Assembly (NCBI RefSeq): GCF_900129555.1
Contig: NZ_FQWC01000003.1
Location: forward strand, 1-64,000
Direction: 5' to 3'
From: Flavobacterium defluvii
Lineage (GTDB): Bacteria > Bacteroidota > Bacteroidia > Flavobacteriales > Flavobacteriaceae
DNA: 64,000 bases
The position numbers and the translations under genes are program-made. This document shows, piece by piece, positions 16,778 through 25,542 of the stretch. The notes beneath the pieces are model-generated. The model was not told the origin of the DNA and made no database searches. It was given only the letters and a program-made list of their open reading frames with translations. Every line of letters starts with the position of its first letter. Positions within the stretch are counted from its first letter, which is position 1.

Positions 16778-18050
16778 AATTTGGATGTCGATCGTAAAAG
16801 AATTTTTACTGCTTAAACGCGATTTAGGCGGATTGATCATTCTTTTTATAATGCCTTTGGTTTTGGTTATTACCGTTACGTTAATTCAGGACAGCACTTT
16901 TAAAACTGTCAGCGATTCTAAAATTCCGATTTTATTGGTAGATTACGACAAAGGTTCTGTTTCGAAAACCGTTTTTGAGAATTTAGAAAAAAGTAATTTG
17001 TTCAGCGTGGTAACGCAAATCGACAATAAAACAATTACCGAAGATGTTGCCAGAGAAAATGTTTACAAAGGAAAATTTCAATTGGCCATTATAATTCCGA
17101 AAAATTTAAGTTCTGATTTGCAGGCGAAAGTAGATCAAAATGTCGAAAAAATTGTCAGCAGTTTAGGCATGACTGATAGTACGGCAGCAAGTGAACCGAA
17201 ACGAATAATTAAAGAAAAAGAAGTAAAACTGTATTTTGATCCGGCGGTTCAGATGAGTTTCAAAAATGCGGTCATGAGTTCAATCGACAAAATGATTTCG
17301 CAGATCGAAACCAAATCGATTTACACTACTTTCGAAAAACAATTAGGAGAAGGAAGTACCGATTTTGAACAGAAAAGCTTTATTTCTTTTAAAGAAATAA
17401 TTCCGAAAATTAACAATAAAGAAGTTCGTCCAAATTCGGTACAACATAACGTTCCTGCGTGGACACTTTTTGCGATATTTTTTATAGTAATTCCGTTGTC
17501 TATCAATATTGTAAAAGAAAAATCACAGGGAACTTTTGTTAGATTAAGAACCAATCCTGTTTCTAATCTTATTGTGATTATAGGCAAAACAATCACTTAC
17601 TCGATTATTTGCATGATTCAGTTTTATATGATGGTCGCTGTTGCCGTTTTCCTATTTCCATCGATCGGATTACCGTCTTTAAATATCGAAGGACATTTAG
17701 CCTTAATGAGTGTCGTTGCCTTATTTTCAGGTTTCGCAGCCATTGGATTCGGAATTTTATTAGGAACCATTGCAAGTACTCAGGAACAATCGGCTCCGTT
17801 TGGCGCAACGAGTGTGATTATTTTAGCAGCAATTGGCGGAATCTGGGTTCCCGTTTTTGCTATGCCGAAAATCATGCAGATTATTGCCAAATCGTCTCCA
17901 ATGAACTGGGGATTAGATGCTTTCTACGACGTTCTTTTAAGAAACGTTTCTTTCCTGGAAATCATCCCAAAAATAAGTTTATTATTTTTGTTTTTTATTC
18001 TTACCACAGCCATCGCATTATTTTATGATAAAAAGAAAAGAGCAGTTTAA
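16767..18050 (+). CDS. ABC-2 type transporter permease
   Basis: The protein has 427 residues. One membrane segment near the N-terminus (LGGLIILFIMPLVLVITVTL) is followed by a large periplasmic domain of about 180 residues and five C-terminal membrane segments. This is the layout of YhhJ/DrrB-like ABC-2 exporters. It overlaps the ATPase gene by 11 bases and the following thioesterase gene by 26 bases. A lipid or polyketide-like substrate is likely from context. Confidence 0.87.
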   Translation: MLYKIWMSIVKEFLLLKRDLGGLIILFIMPLVLVITVTLIQDSTFKTVSDSKIPILLVDYDKGSVSKTVFENLEKSNLFSVVTQIDNKTITEDVARENVYKGKFQLAIIIPKNLSSDLQAKVDQNVEKIVSSLGMTDSTAASEPKRIIKEKEVKLYFDPAVQMSFKNAVMSSIDKMISQIETKSIYTTFEKQLGEGSTDFEQKSFISFKEIIPKINNKEVRPNSVQHNVPAWTLFAIFFIVIPLSINIVKEKSQGTFVRLRTNPVSNLIVIIGKTITYSIICMIQFYMMVAVAVFLFPSIGLPSLNIEGHLALMSVVALFSGFAAIGFGILLGTIASTQEQSAPFGATSVIILAAIGGIWVPVFAMPKIMQIIAKSSPMNWGLDAFYDVLLRNVSFLEIIPKISLLFLFFILTTAIALFYDKKKRAV

Positions 18051-18474
18051 CGAAGCTACAAACCTGACCGTTACCCACGAAATCAGAATTCGTTTTAACG
18101 AAACTGATCCGCTTGGAATCGTTTGGCACGGAAACTATATTACTTATTTTGAAGATGGACGCGAAGCGTTTGGCCGTCAGCACGGACTTACGTATTTAGA
18201 TATTGCCAAAACCGGCTATACAACGCCAATAGTAAAATCAACCTGCGAACATAAATTATCGTTGCGTTACGGCGATGTCGTAACAATTGAAACAACGGTC
18301 GTTGATACGCCCGCTGCCAAAATGATTTATCGTTTTAAAATTATCGATGATAAAGGCGAAATTGCGTGCACAGGCGAAACCGTTCAGGTTTTTTTAGATA
18401 AAGAAGGAAATTTAATGCTGACGAATCCTCCTTTTTATGAAGAATGGAAAAAGAAAGTTGGATTACTATTATAA
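18025..18474 (+). CDS. Acyl-thioesterase, 4HBT/YbgC family
   Basis: The protein has 149 residues with a hotdog fold. The 4HBT motif is RFNETDPLGIVWHGNYITYFEDGREAF, in which Asp, Gly, Val and His/Tyr mark the active site. It probably releases a finished or stalled acyl chain from ACP, or feeds a free acid to the ligase. The first 26 bases overlap the permease gene, so translational coupling is likely. It ends before a 111-bp gap with repeat DNA. Confidence 0.87.
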   Translation: MIKRKEQFNEATNLTVTHEIRIRFNETDPLGIVWHGNYITYFEDGREAFGRQHGLTYLDIAKTGYTTPIVKSTCEHKLSLRYGDVVTIETTVVDTPAAKMIYRFKIIDDKGEIACTGETVQVFLDKEGNLMLTNPPFYEEWKKKVGLLL

Positions 18475-18509
18475 AACACAAATTGCACTAATTTTCACGA
18501 ATAAAGAAA

Positions 18510-18560
18510 TAAAATACTCTGTGTAAATCCGCTTAATCTGTAAAATCTGCGGGCCATAAA
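18510..18560. repeat. Intergenic repeat fragment of the same family as 11458-11560
   Basis: The gap 18475-18585 contains TGTGTAAATCCGCTTAATCTG and AATCTGCGGGCC, words shared with the repeat at 11458-11560. It has no gene and no strong terminator. Confidence 0.5.
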
Positions 18561-18585
18561 AAACACACAGAAATAAAATCATAAA

Positions 18586-19725
18586 ATGTTAAAAGAAATA
18601 TACATTACAGAAACAAATTGCATTACTCCTTTAGGTTTTGATGTCGAATCAAACGTTGAAGCGATTCTTCGCGGAGATTCCGGCATTCAGCTTCATAATG
18701 ACATTTCTTTAATGCCAAATTCATTTTATGCTTCGATTATTCAAGAGGAAAAAATAAATAGTGCTTTTGCAAAAATCAGCACTGAAACCAAATATTCTCG
18801 TTTAGAGAAAATGATGATTTTGGCTTTAGAGCCGATTATCAAAAATTCTGGAGTTGAATTAAATGCAAAAACAGCTTTTATACTTTCTACCACAAAAGGA
18901 AATGTAACTGCTTTAGCAAATGATTCTGACGAAAGTTTCAACAACGCACATTTAGATGTTTTAGCTAAAAACGTTGCTGATTTCTTCGGATTCCAAACAC
19001 AGCCAATCGTAGTTTCAAATGCCTGTGTTTCCGGAATTTTAGCCGTTTCAATTGCTAAAAGAATGATTCAGTCCGAACTTTACGACAACATTTTTGTAGT
19101 CGCTGGCGATGAAATTTCAGAATTTGTTTTGTCTGGTTTTAATGCATTTCAGGCGATGAGTGAACTGCCTTGTAAACCGTATTCTAAAAACAGAACCGGA
19201 GTAAGTTTAGGCGAAGCTACGGCAGCAGTTTTAGTTTCGGCGGAAGCCAAAAACGCCAAAATAAAAGTGATCGGCGACAGTTCGATAAACGATGCGAATC
19301 ATATTTCTGGACCGTCAAGAACGGGTGAAGGTTTGTTTAGAAGTATTCAGAATGCTTTAAAAGAAGCTCAAATCGAAGCCAACAAATTAGATTATATTTC
19401 AGCACACGGAACCGCAACTCCTTATAATGACGAAATGGAAGCCATTGCTTTAAATCGTTTAGGGCTGCAAAATGTTCCTGTAAATAGTTTAAAAGGATTT
19501 TACGGTCATACTTTAGGCGCTTCGGGATTATTGGAAACCGTAATTGCGATTGAATCTGCGAATCAAAATATGCTTTTTGAATCAAAGGGTTTTGATGAAA
19601 TTGGTGTTAGTGAAACCGTAAATGTTATTGAAAAAAATCAACAAAAGAACATTGAATATTTTTTGAAAACGGCTTCTGGATTTGGAGGTTGTAATACGGC
19701 AGTGGTTTTTGAAAAGATAAAATGA
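18586..19725 (+). CDS. Beta-ketoacyl-ACP synthase (catalytically complete)
   Basis: The protein has 379 residues with the KAS I/II fold. Cys147 is in VVSNACVSGILA, His274 in SAHGTATPYND and His308 in FYGHTLGASG; ASGFGGCNTAVV closes the fold. It is shorter and more diverged than the ketosynthases at 9087 and 21887. It could start chain building on the coumaroyl starter (like ApeR) or make the alkyl chains of the resorcinol. The next gene overlaps by 4 bases (ATGA). Confidence 0.88.
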   Translation: MLKEIYITETNCITPLGFDVESNVEAILRGDSGIQLHNDISLMPNSFYASIIQEEKINSAFAKISTETKYSRLEKMMILALEPIIKNSGVELNAKTAFILSTTKGNVTALANDSDESFNNAHLDVLAKNVADFFGFQTQPIVVSNACVSGILAVSIAKRMIQSELYDNIFVVAGDEISEFVLSGFNAFQAMSELPCKPYSKNRTGVSLGEATAAVLVSAEAKNAKIKVIGDSSINDANHISGPSRTGEGLFRSIQNALKEAQIEANKLDYISAHGTATPYNDEMEAIALNRLGLQNVPVNSLKGFYGHTLGASGLLETVIAIESANQNMLFESKGFDEIGVSETVNVIEKNQQKNIEYFLKTASGFGGCNTAVVFEKIK

Positions 19726-20258
19726 GAAGTTTAAAAAACTTAAATATTAAAAAAAGTATAGAACAAAATAAATTGGTTTATTCTGAAGGTTGGTTTGATA
19801 AGTTTGACAGAATAGCTATATATATGTTTTTTAGTTGGGGATTTCTAACACCTTTTTTAGTTTATTTTAACCATCATAGGGATTATTCAAAAACTGGAAT
19901 TGAATTTTATCTGCTTTTTATTTTTAGTTTCTTTTGTGCATTTACAATTTATAGGAAAGCAACTGAAAAAAAACTAACTAAAATTATCAGCAAATACAAT
20001 GCAGAAGAGAATAAATTACTTATTAATGAATATTGCGAAAAAAAAGGTTTTGAAAAATATAGAAATTCTGGAAATGTGATAATTTATAATCGTCATAATT
20101 ATCAAAGCATTAATCCAAGAGATCAAACAAGTAGAATATTTATTTTAAATAAAAACAATATTTATTTAACAATGATAAAAGAAAGCCATAAGTTTAATCT
20201 TCCCGTTCTTTTTTCACAAATTAGTTTAAAAAAAGATATTAAAAATTTATGCCAATAA
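19722..20258 (+). CDS. Unknown membrane protein inserted in the pigment operon
   Basis: The protein has 178 residues. Two membrane segments are visible at about 30-48 and 62-82 (FYLLFIFSFFCAFTIY); the C-terminal half is soluble and Lys/Asn-rich. I recognise no family. It overlaps the previous ketosynthase by 4 bases and is AT-richer than its neighbours. With the lipoprotein downstream it separates the ketosynthase from the rest of the polyketide genes, so it may be a later insertion. Confidence 0.65.
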   Translation: MRSLKNLNIKKSIEQNKLVYSEGWFDKFDRIAIYMFFSWGFLTPFLVYFNHHRDYSKTGIEFYLLFIFSFFCAFTIYRKATEKKLTKIISKYNAEENKLLINEYCEKKGFEKYRNSGNVIIYNRHNYQSINPRDQTSRIFILNKNNIYLTMIKESHKFNLPVLFSQISLKKDIKNLCQ

Positions 20259-20265
20259 GGTTTTT

Positions 20266-20877
20266 ATGAAATTATCAAAATTCATATTTATAACTCTAGT
20301 TCTTCTCTCATCTTTTGCATGTAAAAAGAAAGAAGTACCTGAATCTAATTTTGAAAAAGATGTCTTGAATAGTGTCTTTGTCGAAATTGTAGATTCAATT
20401 TATATGGATAGGAGAATTGTACTTCCTCCTCCAATGCCTAAGAGAGATTTTAAAACTAATAAAGAAGACACCATTGGATATCACGCTGAACTAAAAAAAT
20501 ACGAGCATTTTGAAGATAGTATTAAAAAAGATACAACCAGAATTTTAATTGGTGTTTATGATTACGTTGTAAATAACAAAATTAGAAATGAGAAATTCGA
20601 TTTAACGCCTTTTAAAAACAATAAAAAATTTGATTTTCAATATACCTCAAAATTTCCTGACGAATTACATTGGGAGGTACATGATTATAAAAGCGGAATG
20701 CCGGTCGGTACAATCGAAATCTCTAATATTAAATTTAATAAAAACAAAACTTTAGGCATTATTGAAGCAACTGCTTCATGTGGTGGCGGAAAATGTGGAA
20801 GAGGATTTGAAATTACAATTGAAAATAAATCCGGTAAATGGCATATTGCAAAAATTGTTCAAACCTGGGTTTCTTAA
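20266..20877 (+). CDS. Unknown lipoprotein
   Basis: The protein has 203 residues. A lipobox SSFAC ends the hydrophobic N-terminus at about residue 19, so it is anchored in an envelope membrane. The C-terminal part has a GGGKCGRGFEITIENKSGKW segment with two Cys. It looks like a small nuclear-transport-factor-2 or beta-rich domain, but no family is certain. It is separated from the membrane protein gene by 7 bases, and the two may be a functional pair unrelated to pigment. Confidence 0.65.
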   Translation: MKLSKFIFITLVLLSSFACKKKEVPESNFEKDVLNSVFVEIVDSIYMDRRIVLPPPMPKRDFKTNKEDTIGYHAELKKYEHFEDSIKKDTTRILIGVYDYVVNNKIRNEKFDLTPFKNNKKFDFQYTSKFPDELHWEVHDYKSGMPVGTIEISNIKFNKNKTLGIIEATASCGGGKCGRGFEITIENKSGKWHIAKIVQTWVS

Positions 20878-20886
20878 ATTAATAAA

Positions 20887-21504
20887 ATGACTCAAAACAA
20901 AACCAACATACAATCTTACATCACAATACAAAACAACGAAATTGTTTTGAACGGAACTTCTGTTTTCAAAATTGAACCGACAGATTTTGCTGATTTCTCC
21001 AAACAAGCCTATCGTAATTTTGAAATGCAGTATCCAAAGTTTTTTAAAATGGATGCTTTGAGTAAACTGGCTTTTTTAGGATCAGAATTGCTTTTGAGTC
21101 CGATAACTTCAGAAGAAAAAGAACATAATATCGCTTTGGTTTTGGCGAATAAATCGTCAAGTTTAGATACCGATGTGAAATATCAGGAATCTATTTCAGA
21201 CAAAGAAAACTATTTTCCGAGTCCGGCGGTTTTCGTTTATACGCTGCCAAATATTTGTCTGGGCGAAATAAGTATCCGTCATCAGCTGAAAAGTGAAAAT
21301 TCTTTCTTTATATTTGACACCTTTAACACGGAATTTATGTCGAATTATTCTAATATTCTGTTGAATACGAATAAAGCAGATATGGTTTTGTGCGGCTGGG
21401 TAGAATATTTTAACGACAATTATAAAGCTTTTCTGTGCACAATAAGCAAAGAAGAAAACACAAAATATACAAACGAAACTATCAATACATTATACAATAA
21501 ATAA
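20887..21504 (+). CDS. Half-size ketosynthase-like protein without catalytic residues
   Basis: The protein has 205 residues. The segment KFFKMDALSKLAFLGSELLL resembles the RMD..S.LA helix of KAS I/II enzymes, and SPAVFVYTLPNICLGEISIRH resembles the region just before their active site. The order fits the N-terminal half of a ketosynthase. No nucleophile Cys in an ACxSG motif and no HGT or GH motif is present, so it cannot condense alone. It sits 2 bases before an ACP gene and may be a structural or docking partner of the synthase complex (inference). Confidence 0.65.
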   Translation: MTQNKTNIQSYITIQNNEIVLNGTSVFKIEPTDFADFSKQAYRNFEMQYPKFFKMDALSKLAFLGSELLLSPITSEEKEHNIALVLANKSSSLDTDVKYQESISDKENYFPSPAVFVYTLPNICLGEISIRHQLKSENSFFIFDTFNTEFMSNYSNILLNTNKADMVLCGWVEYFNDNYKAFLCTISKEENTKYTNETINTLYNK

Positions 21505-21506
21505 TC

Positions 21507-21764
21507 ATGGAAGCATTAAAAGAAGAATTGAAAAACAAAATTATCACGACTCTAAACCTTGAAGATATCGCAATCGAAGACATTGCTGATAACGATCCTT
21601 TGTTTGGAGATGGTTTAGGTTTAGACTCGATTGATGCACTTGAATTGATCGTGATTTTAGATAAAGATTATGGAATTAAATTAGTAGATCCGAAAGAAGG
21701 AAAAACAATTTTCCAATCTATCGAGACTATGGCAGCTTATATTAGCGCTAACAGAACGAAATAG
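21507..21764 (+). CDS. Acyl carrier protein
   Basis: The protein has 85 residues. The phosphopantetheine Ser is in GLGLDSIDALELIV at about residue 40. It is acidic and of typical length. It lies directly after the half-ketosynthase and, after a repeat-filled 122-bp gap, before the ketosynthase/chain-length-factor-like pair, so it probably serves aryl polyene elongation. Confidence 0.9.
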   Translation: MEALKEELKNKIITTLNLEDIAIEDIADNDPLFGDGLGLDSIDALELIVILDKDYGIKLVDPKEGKTIFQSIETMAAYISANRTK

Positions 21765-21769
21765 ATTGT

Positions 21770-21883
21770 AGATTTTAGACTTTAGATTTTAGATTTCCTA
21801 TTGGAATCTAAAATCTGCAATGTTTTAAAAAATCTGTCAACTTTGACAAAGTTCTAGAATCTAAAATCAAAACTCTAAAATCT
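21770..21883. repeat. Intergenic repeat with GATTTTAGA words and perfect palindromes
   Basis: AGATTTTAGATT (21784-21795) and AATCTAAAATCT (21805-21816) form a perfect 12-bp stem. TGTCAA-CT-TTGACA (21835-21848) is a second palindrome, and further AATCTAAAATC copies follow up to the next start codon. The same words fill the atpB-atpE gap at 55095-55176, so this is a dispersed intergenic element. Confidence 0.7.
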
Positions 21884-21886
21884 AAA

Positions 21887-23086
21887 ATGGCAAAAGGTGT
21901 TGCAATAACGGGAATGGGAATTATCTCCGCGATCGGGAATTCGGTTGAGGAAAATTTTTATTCGTTAATCGAAAATAAAATCGGGATTTCCCGTATCTCC
22001 AATATTTCTACGGTTCATGCAGATGTTATCAAAGTGGGTGAAATCAAAAAGACCAACGATGAGCTTATCAGCGAACTGAAATTAAACGATGATAATAATT
22101 TTTCGAGAACCGCTATGATTGGTACTTTGGCAGCAAAACAAGCTGTTGAAAATGCAGGCATTACCAATATAAATGAATTTAGAACCGGACTTATTTCGGC
22201 TACAAGTGTGGGCGGAATGGACATGACAGAGAAACATTATTACGATTATTTCGAAAAACCGGAATTGGTAAAATATATCACTTGTCACGACGGCGGCGAT
22301 GTTGCCGATAAAATTGCCGAAGAATTAGGTTTAAAAGGAATGGTTTCTACTATTAGTACGGCTTGTTCCTCTGCAGCAAATTCGATTATGCTGGGTGCAA
22401 GATTAATCAAAACCGGAAAATTGGATCGCGTAATTGTGGGCGGAGCCGATGCTTTGTCAAAATTCACCATCAACGGATTTAAGACTTTAATGATTTTATC
22501 TGATGATTATAACAAACCTTTTGATAATAATAGAAAAGGATTAAATCTTGGAGAAGCTGCTGCTTTTTTGGTTTTAGAATCGGATGAAATTGTGACCAAA
22601 CAAAACAAAAAAGTCTTGGCAAGAGTTTCAGGTTACGGAAATGCAAATGATGCTTATCACCAAACGGCTTCTTCAGAAAACGGAGACGGCGCTTATCTGG
22701 CGATGAAAAAAGCTTTTCAAGTTTCTGGTCTAAAACCTTCTGAAATTGATTACATCAACGTTCACGGAACTGCAACTCCAAACAACGATTTGTCTGAAGG
22801 AAGAGCTTTGCGAAGAATTTACGAAGACGAAAAAGTTCCGGATTTTAGTTCTACAAAACCATTTACAGGACATACTTTAGCGGCAGCTGCGGCAATTGAA
22901 GCGGTTTACAGTGTTTTGGCAATTCAGAATAATATGGTTTATCCGAATTTGAATTTTGAAACACAGATGGAAGAATTCGATTTGACTCCGCAGACTACTT
23001 TAAAAAATAAAAACATCGAACATGTTTTATCTAATTCTTTTGGTTTTGGAGGAAATTGTTCAACCCTTATATTTTCAAAAAGCTAA
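21887..23086 (+). CDS. Beta-ketoacyl-ACP synthase, elongating subunit
   Basis: The protein has 399 residues with the KAS I/II fold. Cys160 is in ISTACSSAANS, His293 in NVHGTATPNND and His329 in FTGHTLAAAAAIE. SNSFGFGGNCSTLIF ends the fold. The next gene overlaps by one base (TAATG) and encodes a ketosynthase relative without the catalytic Cys. This gene order is typical of KS/chain-length-factor pairs such as ApeO/ApeC, so this is probably the main polyene-elongating enzyme. Confidence 0.9.
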   Translation: MAKGVAITGMGIISAIGNSVEENFYSLIENKIGISRISNISTVHADVIKVGEIKKTNDELISELKLNDDNNFSRTAMIGTLAAKQAVENAGITNINEFRTGLISATSVGGMDMTEKHYYDYFEKPELVKYITCHDGGDVADKIAEELGLKGMVSTISTACSSAANSIMLGARLIKTGKLDRVIVGGADALSKFTINGFKTLMILSDDYNKPFDNNRKGLNLGEAAAFLVLESDEIVTKQNKKVLARVSGYGNANDAYHQTASSENGDGAYLAMKKAFQVSGLKPSEIDYINVHGTATPNNDLSEGRALRRIYEDEKVPDFSSTKPFTGHTLAAAAAIEAVYSVLAIQNNMVYPNLNFETQMEEFDLTPQTTLKNKNIEHVLSNSFGFGGNCSTLIFSKS

Positions 23087-24147
23087 TGAAAAAAACATAT
23101 ATAAATGGAGTAGGCTGTATTTCGACTCAAAAAACATTTGATACTGTTTTTTTAGAAGAAGCTGTTGTCAATCATAACGAAAATGTACTGGCAATTGTTT
23201 CGCCGGCATACAAAGATTATATTTCACCGGCTGCAAGCCGCAGAATGGCAAAAGGCGTAAAAAACGGAATTGTAGCTTCGGCTTTAGCCATGAAAGATGC
23301 TAATGTTGAAAGTGTCGATGCCATTATTACCGGAACTGGTTTAGGCTGTATTGAAGATTCTGAAAAATTCCTAAAAAGCATTTTAGATAATAAAGAAGAG
23401 TTTTTAACGCCAACTTCTTTTATTCAGTCAACTCATAATACCGTTGGCGCACAAATTGCTCTTTTACAGCAATGTAAAGGTTATAATTTTACGTATGTAA
23501 ATGGTGCGGTTTCTTTTGAATCGGCACTTTTAGATGCTAAAATGCAGATTGAAGAAGACGAAGCCAATTCAATATTAGTTGGTGGTGTTGACGAAAATGG
23601 CGATTACACTACTGCACTTTTCAAATTAAACGGACGTATTAAAAAAGACAATTCTGCTCCTTACGATGTTTTAACTTCTACAACAAGCGGCGCAGTTTAT
23701 GGAGAAGGTGCTAGTTTTTTTGTTTTAGAAAATGAAAGAAAAGAAAATACATACGCCGAACTTCTGGATATTGCAATCGTAAACACACTGGAAGTAAACG
23801 AAGTAGAAACTGAAATAAAATCTTTTTTAAAATCAAATAATTTAGAAATTTTAGACGTTGATGCGCTTATTTTAGGTTTTGACGGAAATGCTTCTTTCGA
23901 AAATTATTATAAAAATCTTGCTGAAAATTCGTTTTCAAAAACTCCTGTTTTGTATTACAAACATTTGAGCGGCGAATATGACACGGCTTCGGCTTTTGCT
24001 TTTTGGATGGCTTCGAAGATTTTAAAAACACAGGAAATCCCAGAAATTATAAAAGTAAATTCGGTTACAAAACCAGTTTACAAAACCATTTTATTGTACA
24101 ATCAATTAAACGGAAAAAATCATAGTTTTACGTTACTTTCAAAATGA
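23086..24147 (+). CDS. Chain-length-factor-like ketosynthase without catalytic Cys
   Basis: The start is ATG 23086, overlapping the previous stop; an earlier in-frame TTG at 23056 would lie inside the upstream gene. The protein has 353 residues. At the nucleophile position the sequence reads YVNGAVSFESALL, so the Cys is replaced (Gly140/Ala141). The first His motif is also lost (ILGFDGNASFEN), while KHLSGEYDTASAF keeps the second His. It therefore cannot condense alone and should form a heterodimer with the upstream KS, shaping chain length, as ApeC does with ApeO. Confidence 0.82.
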   Translation: MKKTYINGVGCISTQKTFDTVFLEEAVVNHNENVLAIVSPAYKDYISPAASRRMAKGVKNGIVASALAMKDANVESVDAIITGTGLGCIEDSEKFLKSILDNKEEFLTPTSFIQSTHNTVGAQIALLQQCKGYNFTYVNGAVSFESALLDAKMQIEEDEANSILVGGVDENGDYTTALFKLNGRIKKDNSAPYDVLTSTTSGAVYGEGASFFVLENERKENTYAELLDIAIVNTLEVNEVETEIKSFLKSNNLEILDVDALILGFDGNASFENYYKNLAENSFSKTPVLYYKHLSGEYDTASAFAFWMASKILKTQEIPEIIKVNSVTKPVYKTILLYNQLNGKNHSFTLLSK

Positions 24148-24920
24148 TAACGCATAAAAACATCTCGATATTTTTTATCTTTTTATTGCTTTTAGTCTTT
24201 CTTCTGAATCTTTATATGGCAATAAATCTGTGGTATTTTTTTGCTATAATTTTTATCTGGATCGGGATAAATGCTGTTGGTTCTTCGAGAATTTCTTCTA
24301 ATTATCATGTAAAAGCTTATTGTAATAATCCACTCGAAACAGAGAAAAAAATTGCTTTAACTTTTGATGATGGTCCAAGTGAATTTACTTTGGAAGTTTT
24401 AGCACTTTTGAAAAAATATAATGCCAAAGCCACATTTTTCTGCATTGGGAAAAATATCGAAAATCATCCTGAAATCGTAAAACAAATTATTGTCGAAGGT
24501 CATTTGGTTGGAAATCATTCTTATTCTCATTCCAAATTTTTCGATTTTTATAATGAAGATAAAATAACGGATGAACTTCGTAAAACAGATAGGCTGCTAG
24601 AAAAATTCACTTCCAAAAAAATAAACTTCTTTCGTCCGCCTTACGGAGTTACGACGCCATCGATTGGAAGAGCTTTAAAAATTACCGGACACAAAACAAT
24701 TGGCTGGAATATTCGTTCTCTAGACGGAGGAACAACAAATGTAGAATTGATTTTGAATCGAATTAAAAAACGAGTTTCTCCGGGCGGAATTGTACTTTTG
24801 CACGATACCGGCGAACACTCTGTTTTGGTATTGGAACAGTTTTTGCAATTTTTACAGCAAAACAATTATGAAGTGATTTCGATTGAGGAACTTTTGAATC
24901 TTAAAGCTTATGCAGACTAA
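24144..24920 (+). CDS. Polysaccharide deacetylase family protein (NodB domain)
   Basis: The protein has 258 residues. A hydrophobic N-terminus with two membrane segments (about 8-50) is followed by a NodB homology domain: TFDDGPS (metal and base Asp), HSYSHS, RPPYG and LLHDTG. All five family motifs are present, so it should be an active metal-dependent carbohydrate-type deacetylase. It overlaps both neighbours (ATGA with the chain-length factor; 11 bases with lolA). Its role in pigment assembly is unknown. Confidence 0.85.
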   Translation: MITHKNISIFFIFLLLLVFLLNLYMAINLWYFFAIIFIWIGINAVGSSRISSNYHVKAYCNNPLETEKKIALTFDDGPSEFTLEVLALLKKYNAKATFFCIGKNIENHPEIVKQIIVEGHLVGNHSYSHSKFFDFYNEDKITDELRKTDRLLEKFTSKKINFFRPPYGVTTPSIGRALKITGHKTIGWNIRSLDGGTTNVELILNRIKKRVSPGGIVLLHDTGEHSVLVLEQFLQFLQQNNYEVISIEELLNLKAYAD

Positions 24921-25542
24921 AATATATCTATTCTTATTTTTAATTATCGGCGGTTTCAATTTATCGGCACAGGAACAAAAAATGACCGATGCTGAAATTG
25001 CATCTTTTAAACAAGATGTAAATGTCGTGGCAAAAAAAATCAAAACTTTAAGTACTGATTTTGTTCAGTATAAACATTTAGATTTTCTTTCTAAAGACAT
25101 TGAAACTTCGGGAAAAATGGTTTTTAAAGAACCTGCTTTACTTCAATGGCAATATAAAAAACCGTACAATTACAGCATTACTTTCAAAAACGGAAAAATC
25201 CTGATTAACGATGAAGGAAAGAAAAGTGCGGTTGATATTGGCAACAGTAAAATTTTTGCACGAATTAATAAATTGATTGTTGGAAGCGTAAGCGGAAACA
25301 TGTTTGACGATAAAGAATTTACGATTTCGTATTTTAAATTAAAAGGTCAAAACCTGGCGAAATTTATTCCGAAAGATGCGACGCTGAAAAAATATATCAA
25401 ACAGATTGAACTGACTTTTGACAAAGAAGAAGCAACTGTGGTTCAGGTAAAATTATTAGAATCATCTGAGGATTATACCCGAATCGTACTTAAAAATAAA
25501 GTAATCAATGCAAAAATCGACGATTCAGTTTTTACTAATTAA
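24910..25542 (+). CDS. LolA-like lipoprotein / lipid carrier
   Basis: The protein has 210 residues with a signal peptide (LFLIIGGFNLSAQ). The body matches the LolA/LppX fold: the early VAKKIKTLSTDFVQYKHL helix, GKMVFKEPALLQWQYKKP and GKILINDEGKK. LolA relatives occur in aryl polyene clusters, where they are thought to ferry a lipid-like product or lipoprotein across the periplasm. A general LolA should exist elsewhere, so this one is probably pigment-specific. Confidence 0.83.
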   Translation: MQTKIYLFLFLIIGGFNLSAQEQKMTDAEIASFKQDVNVVAKKIKTLSTDFVQYKHLDFLSKDIETSGKMVFKEPALLQWQYKKPYNYSITFKNGKILINDEGKKSAVDIGNSKIFARINKLIVGSVSGNMFDDKEFTISYFKLKGQNLAKFIPKDATLKKYIKQIELTFDKEEATVVQVKLLESSEDYTRIVLKNKVINAKIDDSVFTN

